Source: Methylovirgula ligni
GTDB taxonomy: Bacteria > Pseudomonadota > Alphaproteobacteria > Rhizobiales > Beijerinckiaceae
Direction of reading: 5' to 3'
Length of the DNA stretch: 64,000 bases
Assembly: GCF_004135935.1 (NCBI RefSeq)
Contig: NZ_CP025086.1
Location: 186,001 to 250,000, forward strand
A program made the translations under genes and the position numbers. Positions 20,328 through 32,419 of this stretch are shown in pieces. Position 1 is the first letter of the stretch. Every line of letters starts with the position of its first letter. The notes beneath the pieces are model-generated. The model was given only the letters and a program-made list of their open reading frames with translations. It ran no database searches and was not told where the DNA came from.

Positions 20328-21224
20328 ATGCCTTTCGTCGTAACCCTCGTCTCGGGCGCAACGACGCTCGACGAGGACATTTTGCGCCGCGCGGCGGGAG
20401 CATTGCCCGGGGCGCAAAAAACAATCTGGCTCGATGAGGGCACCGCTGCGGATATTTTCTTCGACGGGCAGATGACGCCGACGGCTGGTGGGAGCGTACG
20501 CGCGGCACTGGGCGACGCACCTGTCGATGTTTTCGTTCAGCCCGGCGCGGGCCGCCGCAAAAGACTGCTCGCGGCGGACATGGATTCAACGATCATCGGC
20601 CAGGAATGTATCGATGAGCTGGCCGATTTCGTCGGGCTGAGGAAGCATGTGACCGCAATCACCGAGCGGGCGATGCGCGGCGAAATCGCGTTCGAGCCGG
20701 CGCTGCGCGAGCGCGTCGCGCTGCTCGAAAATCTGCCGGTTGATGCCGTCGGCAGGATCATCGCGGAGCGCATCACTCTTGTCCCCGGCGCAAGAACGCT
20801 CGTGCAGACCATGCGCGCGCACGGCGCCCATACTATTCTTCTCTCAGGCGGCTTTACTTTGTTCACGCAGGAGGTCGCGGCGATGGCCGGCTTCGACGCG
20901 CATATCGGCAATAGACTCGCGATCGCCGGAGGCAAGTTGACCGGCCGCGTCGAGGAACCGGTTTTGGGCCAGACGGCCAAGCGTGAGGCGCTTCTGGGTC
21001 TTTGCGAACGACACGGCATTCCAGTCAGCGACACGCTCGCGGTCGGCGACGGCGCCAATGATCTCGAGATGCTGGCGCAGGCCGGCCTCGGTGTCGCCTT
21101 CCGCGCCAAGCCCGCGGTGGCCGCGGCGGCACACGCTCGCGTCGATCATTCCGATCTCACCGCATTGCTTTATGCGCAGGGCTATAGTCGCGACGAACTC
21201 CGCGATAGCCAGCCAGATGGCTGA
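20328..21224 (+). CDS. serB: phosphoserine phosphatase
   Basis: A 298-residue HAD-superfamily enzyme for the last step of serine synthesis. The nucleophile motif is DMDSTIIGQEC (Asp84, Asp86) and the distal metal motif is GDGANDLEML. The roughly 75-residue N-terminal extension is the ACT-like domain seen in many SerB proteins, here divergent. It sits between the small exported protein and tRNA-Asp. Confidence 0.93.
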   Translation: MPFVVTLVSGATTLDEDILRRAAGALPGAQKTIWLDEGTAADIFFDGQMTPTAGGSVRAALGDAPVDVFVQPGAGRRKRLLAADMDSTIIGQECIDELADFVGLRKHVTAITERAMRGEIAFEPALRERVALLENLPVDAVGRIIAERITLVPGARTLVQTMRAHGAHTILLSGGFTLFTQEVAAMAGFDAHIGNRLAIAGGKLTGRVEEPVLGQTAKREALLGLCERHGIPVSDTLAVGDGANDLEMLAQAGLGVAFRAKPAVAAAAHARVDHSDLTALLYAQGYSRDELRDSQPDG

Positions 21225-21263
21225 GAGCGTGTGGGGCGACGAGCGGCTAAGTCATTGAATTAA

Positions 21264-21340
<77 letters not shown>

Positions 21341-21417
21341 GTGGATTGCCGTACCCGACGGAGACATGCCGGATAAGGGAGGCGCCCCGGCAAGTCAAGC
21401 ATGAAGGCCCTGCGGGC

Positions 21418-22143
21418 TCAAAACTGCGACGACCCCAGCCGATAGCGCGCGATTTCCTTGCGCGTGAGAATATGAATCCGGTCGGAGGAAATATGTTCGG
21501 CCCTGTAGATGAGCTCAGGGCTCACCCCCATCATGCCGGTGTAATGGGAAAGAGCGGCGCGCATCGTTCCGTTGTCGTAAAGCCGGTAGTGCTCGGCGTC
21601 GCCGCGCGCATCGACGCTGTCGACATAGGCGAACATGCGATGGATACCGACAAGGCTCTCAGGCGGGATGACACGCTTCTTGGCGCCGATCAGCGCATAG
21701 ACGCAGGCCGAGAGGCAGCGCGCACCGACGAAGGAACTCACGCCGCGCCGGCCGTCGGGATCGACCCGCGCGACGATCGCCGCGGCGCCGAGGTGGCGGA
21801 ATTCGCGGCCAAGCTGCATCGAAGCCGCGACCTTGCCGCCGGGCGAATCGAGAAAGACGACGGCATGGAGACTCGCCTGATTGACGTTCTCCTGCACGAA
21901 CTCGAGGAACTGCTCGGGCGTCTCGTCGGTGATCTCGCCTTCCGCGGCGATGACCGCCGGGCAATAGCGTCCGCATCGGCCGGAATCGCTGACCGAGACG
22001 ATCTGGAAAGTCATGGGATCGGCGTGTGCCGCGCGCGGGACGAAGCCCCAGCCGGCGCAGAGCAAAAGGACAGCGCAGATCCGATGAATGACCTTCGTGT
22101 CCAGCAAATCAGCGAAAACGTCCCAGCCAGTACGTTGCTTCAT
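21418..22143 (-). CDS. exported ClpP/SppA-fold protein
   Basis: A 241-residue protein with an N-terminal hydrophobic signal segment (ICAVLLLCAGWGF ... AAHA). The mature part has the ClpP/crotonase-type pattern: FLDSPGGKVAASMQLGREF, then a serine in the CLSACVYAL segment, then VGIHRM with a histidine. This suggests a periplasmic serine-protease-like protein of the kind common in Rhizobiales, with unknown target. The start is set at the ATG at 22143; a frame extension to 22242 would put 33 residues before the signal peptide. It lies between tRNA-Asp and tRNA-Val. Confidence 0.65.
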   Translation of the reverse strand: MKQRTGWDVFADLLDTKVIHRICAVLLLCAGWGFVPRAAHADPMTFQIVSVSDSGRCGRYCPAVIAAEGEITDETPEQFLEFVQENVNQASLHAVVFLDSPGGKVAASMQLGREFRHLGAAAIVARVDPDGRRGVSSFVGARCLSACVYALIGAKKRVIPPESLVGIHRMFAYVDSVDARGDAEHYRLYDNGTMRAALSHYTGMMGVSPELIYRAEHISSDRIHILTRKEIARYRLGSSQF

Positions 22144-22267
22144 GACCTGCCCCAGCGCCTTCGGGATCGCGGCGCATCCGACCACAGCAGGATAACGTTT
22201 CGCGCGCATGACGCAATCGGCGGATGGGCGCAGGATTAACAAGAGCGCGCGGGGCGCGCGTAAGGTC

Positions 22268-22343
22268 TGGTGGGCGGTGACGGTCTCGAACCGCCGACAT
22301 TCTGCGTGTAAAGCAGACGCTCTACCAACTGAGCTAACCGCCC
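22268..22343 (-). tRNA. tRNA-Val(TAC)
   Basis: Read on the minus strand, the 76-base gene starts GGGCGGTTAGCTCAG. The anticodon loop TTTACAC gives anticodon TAC, the T arm contains GGTTCGAGA, and the sequence ends with an encoded ACCA. The cloverleaf is complete. Confidence 0.95.
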
Positions 22344-22459
22344 ATCCGGCGCCGGTCTAACATACTCCGCCCGGAAATCTAGCGCGCTTTGAGGCTCGAT
22401 GGAATCATCCGGCCGACAGGGAAGTCCCGCCAATTCATCAGCTTGGCGCTAAGCGACAC

Positions 22460-22489
22460 AAAAAACGGGCCCGGAAAATTCCGGGCCCG
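22460..22489 (-). terminator. rho-independent terminator of lon
   Basis: On the minus strand, 24 bases after the lon stop, an 11-base GC-rich stem (CGGGCCCGGAA paired with its complement) is followed directly by six T residues. This is a textbook intrinsic terminator. Confidence 0.93.
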
Positions 22490-22512
22490 GCCTTGTTAGG
22501 AATACCAGCAAT

Positions 22513-24939
22513 TTAGTGGGCGATGAGACCGGAAGCCTCGTCCTCGCCAGCAACGGCCGGCGATTTGATGGCCTTGACGTCCTCTTCCCAGATGATCGGC
22601 ACTGGCTGACGAACCAGCGCGTGCCGCAGCACTTCGTCCATGCGCGAAACCGGCACGATCTCAAGATTGTTCTTCACCGCGTCCGGAATCTCCGCCAGAT
22701 CCTTGGCGTTCTCCTCCGGGATGAGAACCTTCTTCATACCGCCGCGCAGGGCCGCCAGCAGCTTCTCCTTCAAGCCGCCGATCGGCAGGACACGGCCGCG
22801 CAGCGTGATCTCGCCTGTCATGGCGATGTCGCGGCGCACGGGAATGCCGGTCAGGGTCGAGACGATGGCGGTCGCCATCGCCACGCCCGCCGAGGGGCCA
22901 TCTTTGGGCGTCGCGCCTTCCGGCACGTGCACATGGATGTCGCGGCGGTCGAACAGCGGCGGCTCGATGCCGAAATCAACCGCCCGCGAGCGGACATAAG
23001 ACGCCGCCGCCGAGATCGATTCCTTCATCACCTCTTTCAGATTGCCGGTCACGGTCATGCGACCCCTGCCCGGCATCATCACGCCTTCGATCGTCAACAG
23101 CTCGCCGCCGACTTCCGTCCAGGCGAGACCCGTCACGACACCGACCTGATCCTCTGCTTCGACCTCGCCATAACGATAGCGCGGCACGCCGAGGAAGTCG
23201 TCGATGTTCGCGTCGGTGACGCTCACCGCCAGAGTCTTGCCGGTGACGATCTGCTTCACCGCCTTGCGCGCGACGTTGGAAATCTCGCGCTCGAGGTTGC
23301 GGACGCCCGCTTCCCGTGTATAGCGGCGGACGATCGACACGAGCGCGCTACGCGCGATCTCGCACTCGACAGGCGCCAGACCGTGCTTCTTCAACGCCGC
23401 CGGGATCAGGTGACGCTGCGCGATCTCGATCTTCTCATCCTCCGTATAACCGGCGATGCGGATGATCTCCATGCGGTCCATGAGCGGCGGCGGGATGTTG
23501 AGCGTGTTCGCCGTCGTCACGAACATCACGTTCGAGAGGTCGTAATCGACTTCGAGGTAATGGTCGTTGAACGAAGCGTTCTGCTCAGGGTCCAGCACCT
23601 CCAGCAGCGCCGAGGACGGATCGCCGCGGAAATCCATGCCCATCTTGTCGATCTCATCGAGCAGGAAGAGCGGATTGGAGGTCTTGGCCTTGCGCATCGA
23701 CTGGATGATCTTGCCGGGCATCGAGCCGATATAGGTGCGCCGATGGCCGCGGATCTCCGCCTCGTCGCGCACACCGCCGAGCGACATGCGCACGAACTCG
23801 CGCCCCGTCGCCTTGGCGATCGACTTGCCGAGCGAGGTCTTGCCAACGCCGGGCGGCCCGACAAGGCACAGGATCGGCCCGGTCAACTTGTTCGCGCGCG
23901 ACTGGACGGCGAGATATTCGACGATGCGTTCCTTGACCTTATCGAGGCCAAAGTGCTCGCTGTCGAGAATCTCTTCCGCGACGGTAAGGTCTTTCTTGAC
24001 CTTGCTGCGCTTGTTCCACGGAATGGAGAGCAGCCAGTCGAGATAATTGCGCACGACGGTCGCTTCCGCCGACATCGGCGACATCTGGCGCAGCTTCTTC
24101 AATTCGGCCGTCGCCTTGTCGTGGGCCTCCTTGGAGAGACGAGTCGCCTTGATGCGCTCCTCGATCTCGGAGAGGTCGTCCTTGCCCTCCTCGTCGCCGA
24201 GCTCCTTCTGGATCGCCTTCATCTGCTCGTTGAGATAATACTCGCGCTGCGTCTTCTCCATCTGGCGCTTGACGCGCGTGCGGATGCGCTTCTCGACTTG
24301 CAAGATCGAGATTTCGCTCTCCATCAGACCAAGGCACTTCTCCAGCCGCTTGGCGACGGAGCTCGTCTCCAGCACGGCCTGCTTGTCGAGAATCTTCACC
24401 GCGAGATGCGAGGCGACGGTATCGGCGAGCTTCGAGAAGTCATCGATCTGGTTCACCGCGGCGATCACCTCCGGCGAAACTTTCTTGTTGAGCTTCACGT
24501 AGGATTCGAACTCGGCCATCACTGAACGCGCCAAAGCCTCGACCTCCACCTTGTCGGTGGACTCATCGACCATGACTTCGGCCTCCGCCTCGTAATAATC
24601 GGCGGTACGAGTGTAGCCGTGGACGCGGGCGCGCACTTGCCCCTCGACCAGCACCTTCACGGTGCCATCGGGCAGCTTCAGCAATTGCAGGACAGTGGCG
24701 AGCGTCCCGGTCTTGAAGATCGCATCGGGCGTCGGATCATCTTCCGAGGCATTGATCTGCGTCGCAAGCAAGATGAGCTTGTCGGCCTTCATCACCTCTT
24801 CGAGCGCGCGAATGGACTTTTCGCGGCCGACGAAGAGCGGCACGATCATATGCGGGAAAACGACGATATCGCGCAACGGCAGAACCGGATATGTCTCGAC
24901 CTTTCCCGGCGGCAGCAGCTCGCGCTTTTTATTGGTCAT
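22513..24939 (-). CDS. lon: ATP-dependent protease Lon (LonA)
   Basis: An 808-residue cytoplasmic AAA+ protease for misfolded and regulatory proteins. The substrate-binding N domain spans about residues 15-205, the Walker A motif is [15 protein letters not shown], and the proteolytic domain has the catalytic serine in PKDGPSAG near residue 681 and lysine in [10 protein letters not shown] near 724. Length is normal. It is the last gene of the tig-clpP-clpX-lon series and has its own terminator. Confidence 0.98.
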   Translation of the reverse strand: MTNKKRELLPPGKVETYPVLPLRDIVVFPHMIVPLFVGREKSIRALEEVMKADKLILLATQINASEDDPTPDAIFKTGTLATVLQLLKLPDGTVKVLVEGQVRARVHGYTRTADYYEAEAEVMVDESTDKVEVEALARSVMAEFESYVKLNKKVSPEVIAAVNQIDDFSKLADTVASHLAVKILDKQAVLETSSVAKRLEKCLGLMESEISILQVEKRIRTRVKRQMEKTQREYYLNEQMKAIQKELGDEEGKDDLSEIEERIKATRLSKEAHDKATAELKKLRQMSPMSAEATVVRNYLDWLLSIPWNKRSKVKKDLTVAEEILDSEHFGLDKVKERIVEYLAVQSRANKLTGPILCLVGPPGVGKTSLGKSIAKATGREFVRMSLGGVRDEAEIRGHRRTYIGSMPGKIIQSMRKAKTSNPLFLLDEIDKMGMDFRGDPSSALLEVLDPEQNASFNDHYLEVDYDLSNVMFVTTANTLNIPPPLMDRMEIIRIAGYTEDEKIEIAQRHLIPAALKKHGLAPVECEIARSALVSIVRRYTREAGVRNLEREISNVARKAVKQIVTGKTLAVSVTDANIDDFLGVPRYRYGEVEAEDQVGVVTGLAWTEVGGELLTIEGVMMPGRGRMTVTGNLKEVMKESISAAASYVRSRAVDFGIEPPLFDRRDIHVHVPEGATPKDGPSAGVAMATAIVSTLTGIPVRRDIAMTGEITLRGRVLPIGGLKEKLLAALRGGMKKVLIPEENAKDLAEIPDAVKNNLEIVPVSRMDEVLRHALVRQPVPIIWEEDVKAIKSPAVAGEDEASGLIAH

Positions 24940-25356
24940 CGCTTGTTCCTATCCGAACTTTCGTTCTGGTTCCGGGCCGGAGACTATCCACCGAGACTGT
25001 GAGCGATCCTGCGCCTTTTGCTGCGGCAAGTTAACTCTTTCGCTCGGCCAAACATTTATCCTGACCCACATTCAGGCATTTTTCCACCTTAAGATGGGCA
25101 GGCTGACGCGGCTTTCAAGCATTCCGCGAGCCAACCTGCTGCGATCGCCGCATCCGAGCGACGATTCATGCCGCAGCGAACGATGGGCCGGCTTGTGCCG
25201 GTGTTTCAACGTCAAGCTTGCGGCCAGCGCACAGGCCGCCGCTTGGCGCAAACCCGACAAACGCCGGCGCGGACGCGCTTCGCCAACAGGGCTCTTGAAG
25301 ACTGAAAAAAGGGAAGCCGCGGCGGGACGAAGGTCTCGCCGCGAGATTCGCATGGC
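24940..25356. other. lon-clpX intergenic region
   Basis: 417 bases with no credible gene. It contains the clpX terminator (25305-25343) and must carry the lon promoter. I looked for a heat-shock sigma-32 promoter in front of lon and did not find a convincing one. Confidence 0.55.
25305..25343 (-). terminator. rho-independent terminator of clpX
   Basis: On the minus strand after the clpX stop, an 11-base stem (CGCGGCGAGAC paired with GTCCCGCCGCG, one mismatch) closes a CTTC tetraloop, followed by GCTTCCC and six T residues. Confidence 0.85.
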
Positions 25357-26622
<1,266 letters not shown>

Positions 26623-27034
26623 GGCCTATCTCCTTATGGGTCTGGCGAGCCGGACCCTGTTTTCTTGCGCCAGGCAGAAGCTCGAAACGAGCCGCTTACC
26701 TGTCTCTTTCCAATCCCCCCGCCCCGCCATTTGCGTCGTTTTGGTAAACGCAAGTGCATCATGCCGAAGCGCCGGGATCAAGCCCCGAGCCAATTTGGCG
26801 AGTCAACCGCGCCCTTTATGCCACAGAGACGCGCCAACCTGACTTCATAGTGTCGTGGATTTGCGTTTATTCAGTTAAACTTGGGGCGTCCCTGCCCATC
26901 CCGGCTCAAACAGCAATCTATGTGCCATAAGCCGGGCCGCAAGGGCCGTGGGAGAAGGCAGACACCGGACTGTTGCCCGCCGGTGCGCCTCCTTGATTCG
27001 CGGATAGAGCCAGAGACGGCCCGCAGAGCAGCGC
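26623..27034. other. clpP-clpX intergenic region
   Basis: 412 bases without a credible gene. It separates clpP from clpX, both on the minus strand, and is long enough for a separate clpX promoter. No clear terminator with a U-run was seen after clpP. Confidence 0.55.
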
Positions 27035-27688
27035 TTAAGCCGCTGCCGCCGCCTTGCCCGCAGGCGTTTCGTCCGGGCGTTTTTCGATCACCTGATCGAC
27101 GATGCCGAAGGCTTTCGCCTCATCGCCCGACATGAAATGGTCGCGGTCCAGCGTCCCTTCGATGGTGTCGTAATCGCGGCCGGTGTGGCGGACGTAGATT
27201 TCGTTCAGCCGGCGCTTGACCTTCATGATGTCCTCGGCATGGCGGAGGATGTCCGAAGCCTGGCCCTGGAAGCCGCCTGAGGGCTGATGCACCATGATGC
27301 GGGCGTTCGGCAGCGCATAGCGCATCCCCGCCTCGCCGCCGGCCAGCAACAGTGAGCCCATCGAGGCCGCCTGGCCGATACAGAGGGTCGAAACCTTCGG
27401 CCGGATGAATTGCATCGTATCGTAGATAGCAAGGCCGGAGGTCACGACGCCGCCCGGCGAGTTGATGTACATCGAGATTTCTTTTTTCGGGTTTTCCGCC
27501 TCGAGGAACAGCAATTGGGCAACAATGACCGAAGCCATGTGGTCTTCGACCGGGCCGGTCAGGAAGATGATCCGTTCGCGCAGCAGGCGCGAATAGATGT
27601 CAAACCCGCGCTCGCCGCGGCTGGTGTTCTCGATAACCTGCGGAATCAGGTAGTTGTCATAAATTTCGAGCGGATCACGATCGCGCAT
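27035..27688 (-). CDS. clpP: ATP-dependent Clp protease proteolytic subunit
   Basis: A 217-residue serine protease subunit. Ser109 in [11 protein letters not shown] and His134 in MVHQPSGG are the nucleophile and base, with an Asp in the D181-R-D183 segment as the probable third member. A 10-15 residue propeptide is typical. An Ala-rich C-terminal tail (GKAAAAA) is slightly longer than usual. It lies between tig and clpX, the usual order in alphaproteobacteria. Confidence 0.98.
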   Translation of the reverse strand: MRDRDPLEIYDNYLIPQVIENTSRGERGFDIYSRLLRERIIFLTGPVEDHMASVIVAQLLFLEAENPKKEISMYINSPGGVVTSGLAIYDTMQFIRPKVSTLCIGQAASMGSLLLAGGEAGMRYALPNARIMVHQPSGGFQGQASDILRHAEDIMKVKRRLNEIYVRHTGRDYDTIEGTLDRDHFMSGDEAKAFGIVDQVIEKRPDETPAGKAAAAA

Positions 27689-27786
27689 CTTGCAACCTCA
27701 TGTAGTGCCTGAATCGGCATGCCCTTGGCGAAAGATAATCGCTTCCGCCGCGTTCGCAACGGGCGAGCCTCGACCCGGATTTGGCC

Positions 27787-29190
27787 TCAGGCCGCCGGCC
27801 CCAGGCTCTTTTGCGCCTCTTCCTCGGCCGCCTTCTCCGCCTCTTCGACCAGCTTGACCAATTCGTCCTTGCTGACGTGGCGGTCGGCGACCTTGGACTG
27901 GCCAAGCACGTAGTCGATCACCTTCTCCTCGAAGAGAGGACCGCGGATCTCGGCGAGCCGCTCCGGGTTGCCCCGGTAGAAGTCGACGAATTGCTTTTCC
28001 ATGCCGGGATATTGGCGCGCCCGCTCATAAAGCGCTTGAGCGACCTCCTCATCCGACACTTTAACGCCGGCGCTGTCGCCAATCTCGGCAAGCGCGAGGC
28101 CGAGGCGGACGCGCCGCTCGGCGATCTTGCGGTAGGTGGCGCGCTCCTGCTCCTCCGTCGTGCCCTCGTCGTCAAGGGTACGGCCAGAAGCCTTCAGCTC
28201 CGCCTCGGCCTGACGCCAGATCGCGTCGAACTCGCGCGTCACCAGCTCTTCCGGCAGGTCGAATGTATATTTCTTGTCGAGCGCGTCGAGTAACTCGCGC
28301 TTCCACTTGCGGCGCGACAATAGGCTCGCCTCGCGATCGAGCGAGGCGCGCAGCATTTCGCGCAGCTTCTCCAGGCTCTCGAAGCCGATGCCCTTGGCGA
28401 AATCGTCGTCGATGGCGAGTTCGCCCGGCGCCGCGACCGCCTTCAACGTCACCGCGAATTCGGCCGGCTTGCCGGCGAGCGAGGCTTCGCCATAGGTCTC
28501 GGGAAATGTGACATTGATGGTCCGCTCCTCGCCGGGCTTTAAGCCGACAAGCTGCTCCTCGAAGCCCGGAATGAACGAGCCCGAGCCGAGAACGAGGTCG
28601 ACATCCTCGGCGCTGCCGCCCTGGAACACTTCACCGCCGACCTTGCCGACGAAATCGATCGTCACTTTGTCGCCGGTCTCGGCCACTACCTCGCCGTCCT
28701 TCGCGGTGAAGGGCCGGTTGCGCTCGGCGAGCTTCTTGACGTTGTCGTCGATCTCCGAGTCCGGGATGTCGGCCACGAGCCGCTCCACCTGAACGTCATC
28801 GAAGCTGCCGACTTCAATCTTCGGCAGAACCTCGAGGGCGACGACATAGGAAAGATCGGCCTTGGCTGCGAAAGCCTTTTCAAGCTCCGCCTCATCCTTC
28901 GCCAGATCAATCCTGGGCGCGCCGGCGAGCCGCAACGCATTGTCCTCGACAATCTTGCGGTTGGCGTCGTTGACCGCTTCCTGCATGACCTCGGCCATGA
29001 TCGAGCGGCCATAGAGACGGCGCAGATGTGCGACGGGCACCTTGCCGGGGCGGAAACCCTTGATTTGCGCCTTGGCCCGGATCTCATTGAGCTGATTCTC
29101 GACCCGCGAGGCGAGATCGCCCGCCGGGAGCACGACCTTATATTCGCGCTTCAGCCCCTCAGAGCGTGTTTCCGTCACTTGCATCGGCAT
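27787..29190 (-). CDS. tig: trigger factor
   Basis: A 467-residue ribosome-associated chaperone with peptidyl-prolyl isomerase activity. The ribosome-binding signature [17 protein letters not shown] is at about residues 45-61, the FKBP-type domain ([18 protein letters not shown]) follows, and the C-terminal domain ends in an acidic Glu/Ala-rich tail. Two ATGs two codons apart (29190 and 29184) are possible starts, with AAGGGA just upstream. Confidence 0.97.
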   Translation of the reverse strand: MPMQVTETRSEGLKREYKVVLPAGDLASRVENQLNEIRAKAQIKGFRPGKVPVAHLRRLYGRSIMAEVMQEAVNDANRKIVEDNALRLAGAPRIDLAKDEAELEKAFAAKADLSYVVALEVLPKIEVGSFDDVQVERLVADIPDSEIDDNVKKLAERNRPFTAKDGEVVAETGDKVTIDFVGKVGGEVFQGGSAEDVDLVLGSGSFIPGFEEQLVGLKPGEERTINVTFPETYGEASLAGKPAEFAVTLKAVAAPGELAIDDDFAKGIGFESLEKLREMLRASLDREASLLSRRKWKRELLDALDKKYTFDLPEELVTREFDAIWRQAEAELKASGRTLDDEGTTEEQERATYRKIAERRVRLGLALAEIGDSAGVKVSDEEVAQALYERARQYPGMEKQFVDFYRGNPERLAEIRGPLFEEKVIDYVLGQSKVADRHVSKDELVKLVEEAEKAAEEEAQKSLGPAA

Positions 29191-29281
29191 CTTTCCCTTG
29201 TCTGTTTCAGCCGGACGGCCAAATGATAAGCCACCGGCCGGCGCCGCTAAGCTTCGGACATGGCGCGAGAATTCTTGCGGC

Positions 29282-29366
29282 TGGTGCGGGCGGAGGGACT
29301 CGAACCCCCACGGTTTTCACCACCGGAACCTAAATCCGGCGCGTCTACCAGTTCCGCCACGCCCGC
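29282..29366 (-). tRNA. tRNA-Leu(TAG)
   Basis: Read on the minus strand, the 85-base gene starts GCGGGCGTGGCGGAAC and has the long variable arm of a class II tRNA. The anticodon loop ATTTAGGT gives anticodon TAG. The T arm has GGTTCGAGT and the CCA end is encoded. Confidence 0.95.
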
Positions 29367-29513
29367 ATGCGCAAAAGCGCCACGGCCCCACCACTCGGGC
29401 CGCGTCTATAGCACGCCCAAAACCCGCCGCAGCAAAAAAGTGAGGCGGCAAGCGCCTATCGTTTTGCCCAATTCACAGCTAGCAACAAGTCTCAACCGAT
29501 GCCGGACCCATGC

Positions 29514-30845
29514 ATGACCCTCACCCGCCGCGTGCTCCTGGGCACGACCCTCGCGACACTCGTGACCCGGACAACAAGCATCCGGGCCGCGACCGCACCG
29601 CAACTGCCCGAGGCGCCGCCGCGCCAGATCATCGCGCAAAAGGCGACGCTGCGCCTGCTGCCATCGCTGACGGCCGAGACTCCCATCCTCGGCTTCGACG
29701 GCACGGCGCCGGGGCCGCTGCTGCGCTGCAAGCTCGGGGAAGACCTGGCGATTCGGCTGGTCAACCAGACCGATCGGCCACTGACCCTCGCCAATTGGGG
29801 GCTGCGTATTCCCAACGCCCTCGACGGTGTCGCGCCGCTGACGCAACAGCGCGTCCCGCCCGGCCAAAGCTTCGACTATCACTTGACGCCGCCCGACGCC
29901 GGGCTCTTCGGCTATCGCTCCTTCGTCGCGCCCGATGCCGGCGACCAGCTCCGCCACGGGCTTTACGGCGCGATCATCGTCGACGAGGCCGCCCCCCCTG
30001 CGGCGGATAATGACATCCTTGCCATTCTCGCCGACTGGGAGCTGGACCCCAAAGCCCAGATTCTCGATACGCCGAAACCGGGCGAATCGCTTGCGACGAT
30101 CAATTCCAAGCCGCTCGCCCTGGAGCAGACGCACAATCCCGGCAGCCGCGTACGCCTGCGTCTGCTCAACGCCGCAGCGGCGCGGCTGTTCTTTGTCGCC
30201 TTCGACGGGGTGACGCCGCATGTTCTGGCCGTCGACGGCCAGCCATGTTCCGTGTTTTCGCCGGTCGGCAATTTGCTCCCGATAGGACCCGGCGGCCGCT
30301 TCGATGTGATCTTCGATCTGCCGGTGACGGGCGGCCCGGCGCGTCTCGTTCTGCACGAGACCGGGCGCGCGGATCAGCCGCTCATCATTTTCAAGACGTC
30401 GGGAGACAAATGGCCCAACATGCCGCCGGTCGCGGCGCTGCCGGAAAATCCGCTGCTGCCAAAAGCGATCCGGCTGCAGGATGCCAAGAGTGTCCAGGTG
30501 AGCATCACCGGCGGCGGGGCGGCGCCCTTCAACCTCAACGGTGCGCCGGCGAAGGCGTTCGGCAAGGAACCGCTGTTTTCCGTCAAGCGCGGCGCGCCCG
30601 CGGCGCTCTCCCTTGTCAACAAAAGCACCGCGGCAGCCCAGATGCGCATTCACGGCCACGCCATGCGGCTTCTGCACGATCTCGACGACGGCTGGGATCC
30701 GTTCTGGCGCGACAGCGTCGTCGTGCCGCCGGGGCGGACGAAGCATGTCGCCTTCGTCGCCAACAATCCCGGCAAATGGGCGATCGAGGTTTTGCCGCTC
30801 GACGTTCCGGCGGCCGACATGGTGACCTGGTTCGCTGTGGATTAA
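29514..30845 (+). CDS. Tat-exported multicopper-oxidase-fold protein without copper ligands
   Basis: A 443-residue protein with a twin-arginine signal (LTRRVLLGT) and three cupredoxin domains of multicopper-oxidase type. The four ligand motifs are lost: the first reads LANWGLRIPNALDG where HWHGLRxPNAxDG is expected, the second reads GYRSF for HSH, the third keeps only the His of RIHGH, and the fourth (normally HCHxxxH) has no His or Cys. It should therefore not bind type 1, 2 or 3 copper, as in the cell-division protein FtsP (SufI). An ATG at 29499 could add 5 residues. It ends 4 bases into the convergent nnr gene. Role unknown; a structural periplasmic role is inferred. Confidence 0.8.
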   Translation: MTLTRRVLLGTTLATLVTRTTSIRAATAPQLPEAPPRQIIAQKATLRLLPSLTAETPILGFDGTAPGPLLRCKLGEDLAIRLVNQTDRPLTLANWGLRIPNALDGVAPLTQQRVPPGQSFDYHLTPPDAGLFGYRSFVAPDAGDQLRHGLYGAIIVDEAAPPAADNDILAILADWELDPKAQILDTPKPGESLATINSKPLALEQTHNPGSRVRLRLLNAAAARLFFVAFDGVTPHVLAVDGQPCSVFSPVGNLLPIGPGGRFDVIFDLPVTGGPARLVLHETGRADQPLIIFKTSGDKWPNMPPVAALPENPLLPKAIRLQDAKSVQVSITGGGAAPFNLNGAPAKAFGKEPLFSVKRGAPAALSLVNKSTAAAQMRIHGHAMRLLHDLDDGWDPFWRDSVVVPPGRTKHVAFVANNPGKWAIEVLPLDVPAADMVTWFAVD

Positions 30846-32419
30846 GCCTCGGTCTCAAGCAGGCGCCGCAGCACCGGCGGCAGATATTCGGGAATATCCT
30901 CCGCGATGAGGCCGGGGCCGAACTCGCTGGCCGCCGCGGCATGGAGCCACGCGCCGGCGCTCGCCGCCTCGAAGGCCGGCATGGCCTGCGCCAGAAGGCC
31001 GCCGATGATGCCCGATAGAACGTCGCCGGAGCCAGCGGTCGCCAGCCACGCCGGCGCGCCGTAATTGATCGACGCGCGGCCCGCAGGATCGGCGACGACC
31101 GTATCCGCGCCCTTCAACAGCAGCACCGCGCCCATCAAGGCGGCGCCGGCACGGGTGCGATCCAGTTTCGAGGGCGAGGCGAGCCGTTCGACCTGCGGAT
31201 GATCACGCAATTCGCCTTCCTTTGCGGAGAAGAGCTGCGCGAACTCGCCGTCATGCGGCGTCAGCACGACCGATTTGCCGGACGCCTTGATGGCAGCGGC
31301 GAGTTTCATTGCCTCACCAGCAAAGCTCGTCAGCGCATCCGCATCGAGGACAAGCGCGCGCGGCTCGTTCTGGCTCGGCTGCGCCAGAGCCGTGAGCACA
31401 AGCTCGCGTGTCGCCTCGCCGACGCCGAGGCCCGGACCCATGACGATGGCGTTCTTGCGCGCGTCCGTGAGAAGTTCAGAGAGATCCGCGGCGCTGTCGC
31501 AGACGCGCGTCATGATCGCCGTCAATGCCGCAGCATGCACGGGCAGCGCATCGCTCGGGGTCGCCACCGTGACAAGACCGGCGCCTGCACGCAAGGCGCC
31601 GCGCGCCGCGAGCCGGGCGGCGCCCGTGTGCGCCAGCGAGCCGGAAAGCACGAGCGCATGGCCGCGCTTGTATTTGTGACCGTCGATGTGCGGACGCGGA
31701 AAGTGTGCGCCCCACAGGGCCGGCTCGTTGGCGAAGGTCTGCGGCTTGATCGTCGCGAGAACGGATTCAGGAATGCCGATGTCGGCGAGGCTAACCTCGC
31801 CGCAATGCATCTGCCCCGGCAGCAGCAGATGGCCGGGCTTGAGCCGGAAGAAAGTGACGGTCTGAGTCGCCTCGACGGCGACGCCGCGCACCTGCCCTGT
31901 GGAGCCATCGACGCCCGAGGGAATATCGACCGCGACGACAGGCTTGCGCGTGCGCCGCGCCCATTCGTTGAGGCGCAGGATCGCGGTCTTCGCCGCGCCC
32001 TCGATGTCGCGCGCAAGACCGGCACCAAAAATTGCCGCGATGGCCAGATGCGCCTCTTCGAGCGGCACGCGATCGAAGGGCAGAACTTCGCCGTTCCAAC
32101 CCTGCGCGGCATGGGCGGCATCGCCCTTGAGCGCATCGCGCGCGCCGAGAAGCCCGACCGAGACGTGATAGCCTTCGCTCTTGAGATAGCGCGCCGCGAC
32201 GAAACCGTCGCCACCATTATTGCCGGGGCCGCAGAAGACGACAATGCGGCTCGCCTGCATCGGCCGCCCGGGGAGAAGCCGCGCCGTCACTTTCGCGATT
32301 GCCGTTCCGGCGCGCTCCATCAGCGTCGCACTCGGTACGCCCGCTGCAACTGCAAGCCTGTCGGCAGTACTCATCTCGGCGGTGGTCAGCAATTCGGGAG
32401 GAAAGAAGCGTGGCAGCAT
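30842..32419 (-). CDS. nnr: bifunctional NAD(P)H-hydrate epimerase/dehydratase
   Basis: A 525-residue fusion that repairs damaged NADH and NADPH hydrates. The N-terminal epimerase (NnrE) domain has VFCGPGNNGGDGFVAARYL. The C-terminal ADP/ATP-dependent dehydratase (NnrD) domain has VLTPHDGEFAQLF and LATAGSGDVLSGIIGGLLAQ. The start is taken at the ATG at 32419 (MLPRFFPPEL); a frame extension to 32470 adds 17 unrelated residues. Confidence 0.95.
   Translation of the reverse strand: MLPRFFPPELLTTAEMSTADRLAVAAGVPSATLMERAGTAIAKVTARLLPGRPMQASRIVVFCGPGNNGGDGFVAARYLKSEGYHVSVGLLGARDALKGDAAHAAQGWNGEVLPFDRVPLEEAHLAIAAIFGAGLARDIEGAAKTAILRLNEWARRTRKPVVAVDIPSGVDGSTGQVRGVAVEATQTVTFFRLKPGHLLLPGQMHCGEVSLADIGIPESVLATIKPQTFANEPALWGAHFPRPHIDGHKYKRGHALVLSGSLAHTGAARLAARGALRAGAGLVTVATPSDALPVHAAALTAIMTRVCDSAADLSELLTDARKNAIVMGPGLGVGEATRELVLTALAQPSQNEPRALVLDADALTSFAGEAMKLAAAIKASGKSVVLTPHDGEFAQLFSAKEGELRDHPQVERLASPSKLDRTRAGAALMGAVLLLKGADTVVADPAGRASINYGAPAWLATAGSGDVLSGIIGGLLAQAMPAFEAASAGAWLHAAAASEFGPGLIAEDIPEYLPPVLRRLLETEA

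Noticed and set aside
20340-20365. GTAACC-N16-CGAC, another near match to the sigma-F element
   Set aside because: It lies inside the first codons of serB and its -10 part ends CGAC. It shows that one-mismatch matches occur by chance in this window.
24940-25356. Small gene between lon and clpX
   Set aside because: Frames on both strands are basic, lack ribosome binding sites and overlap the clpX terminator.
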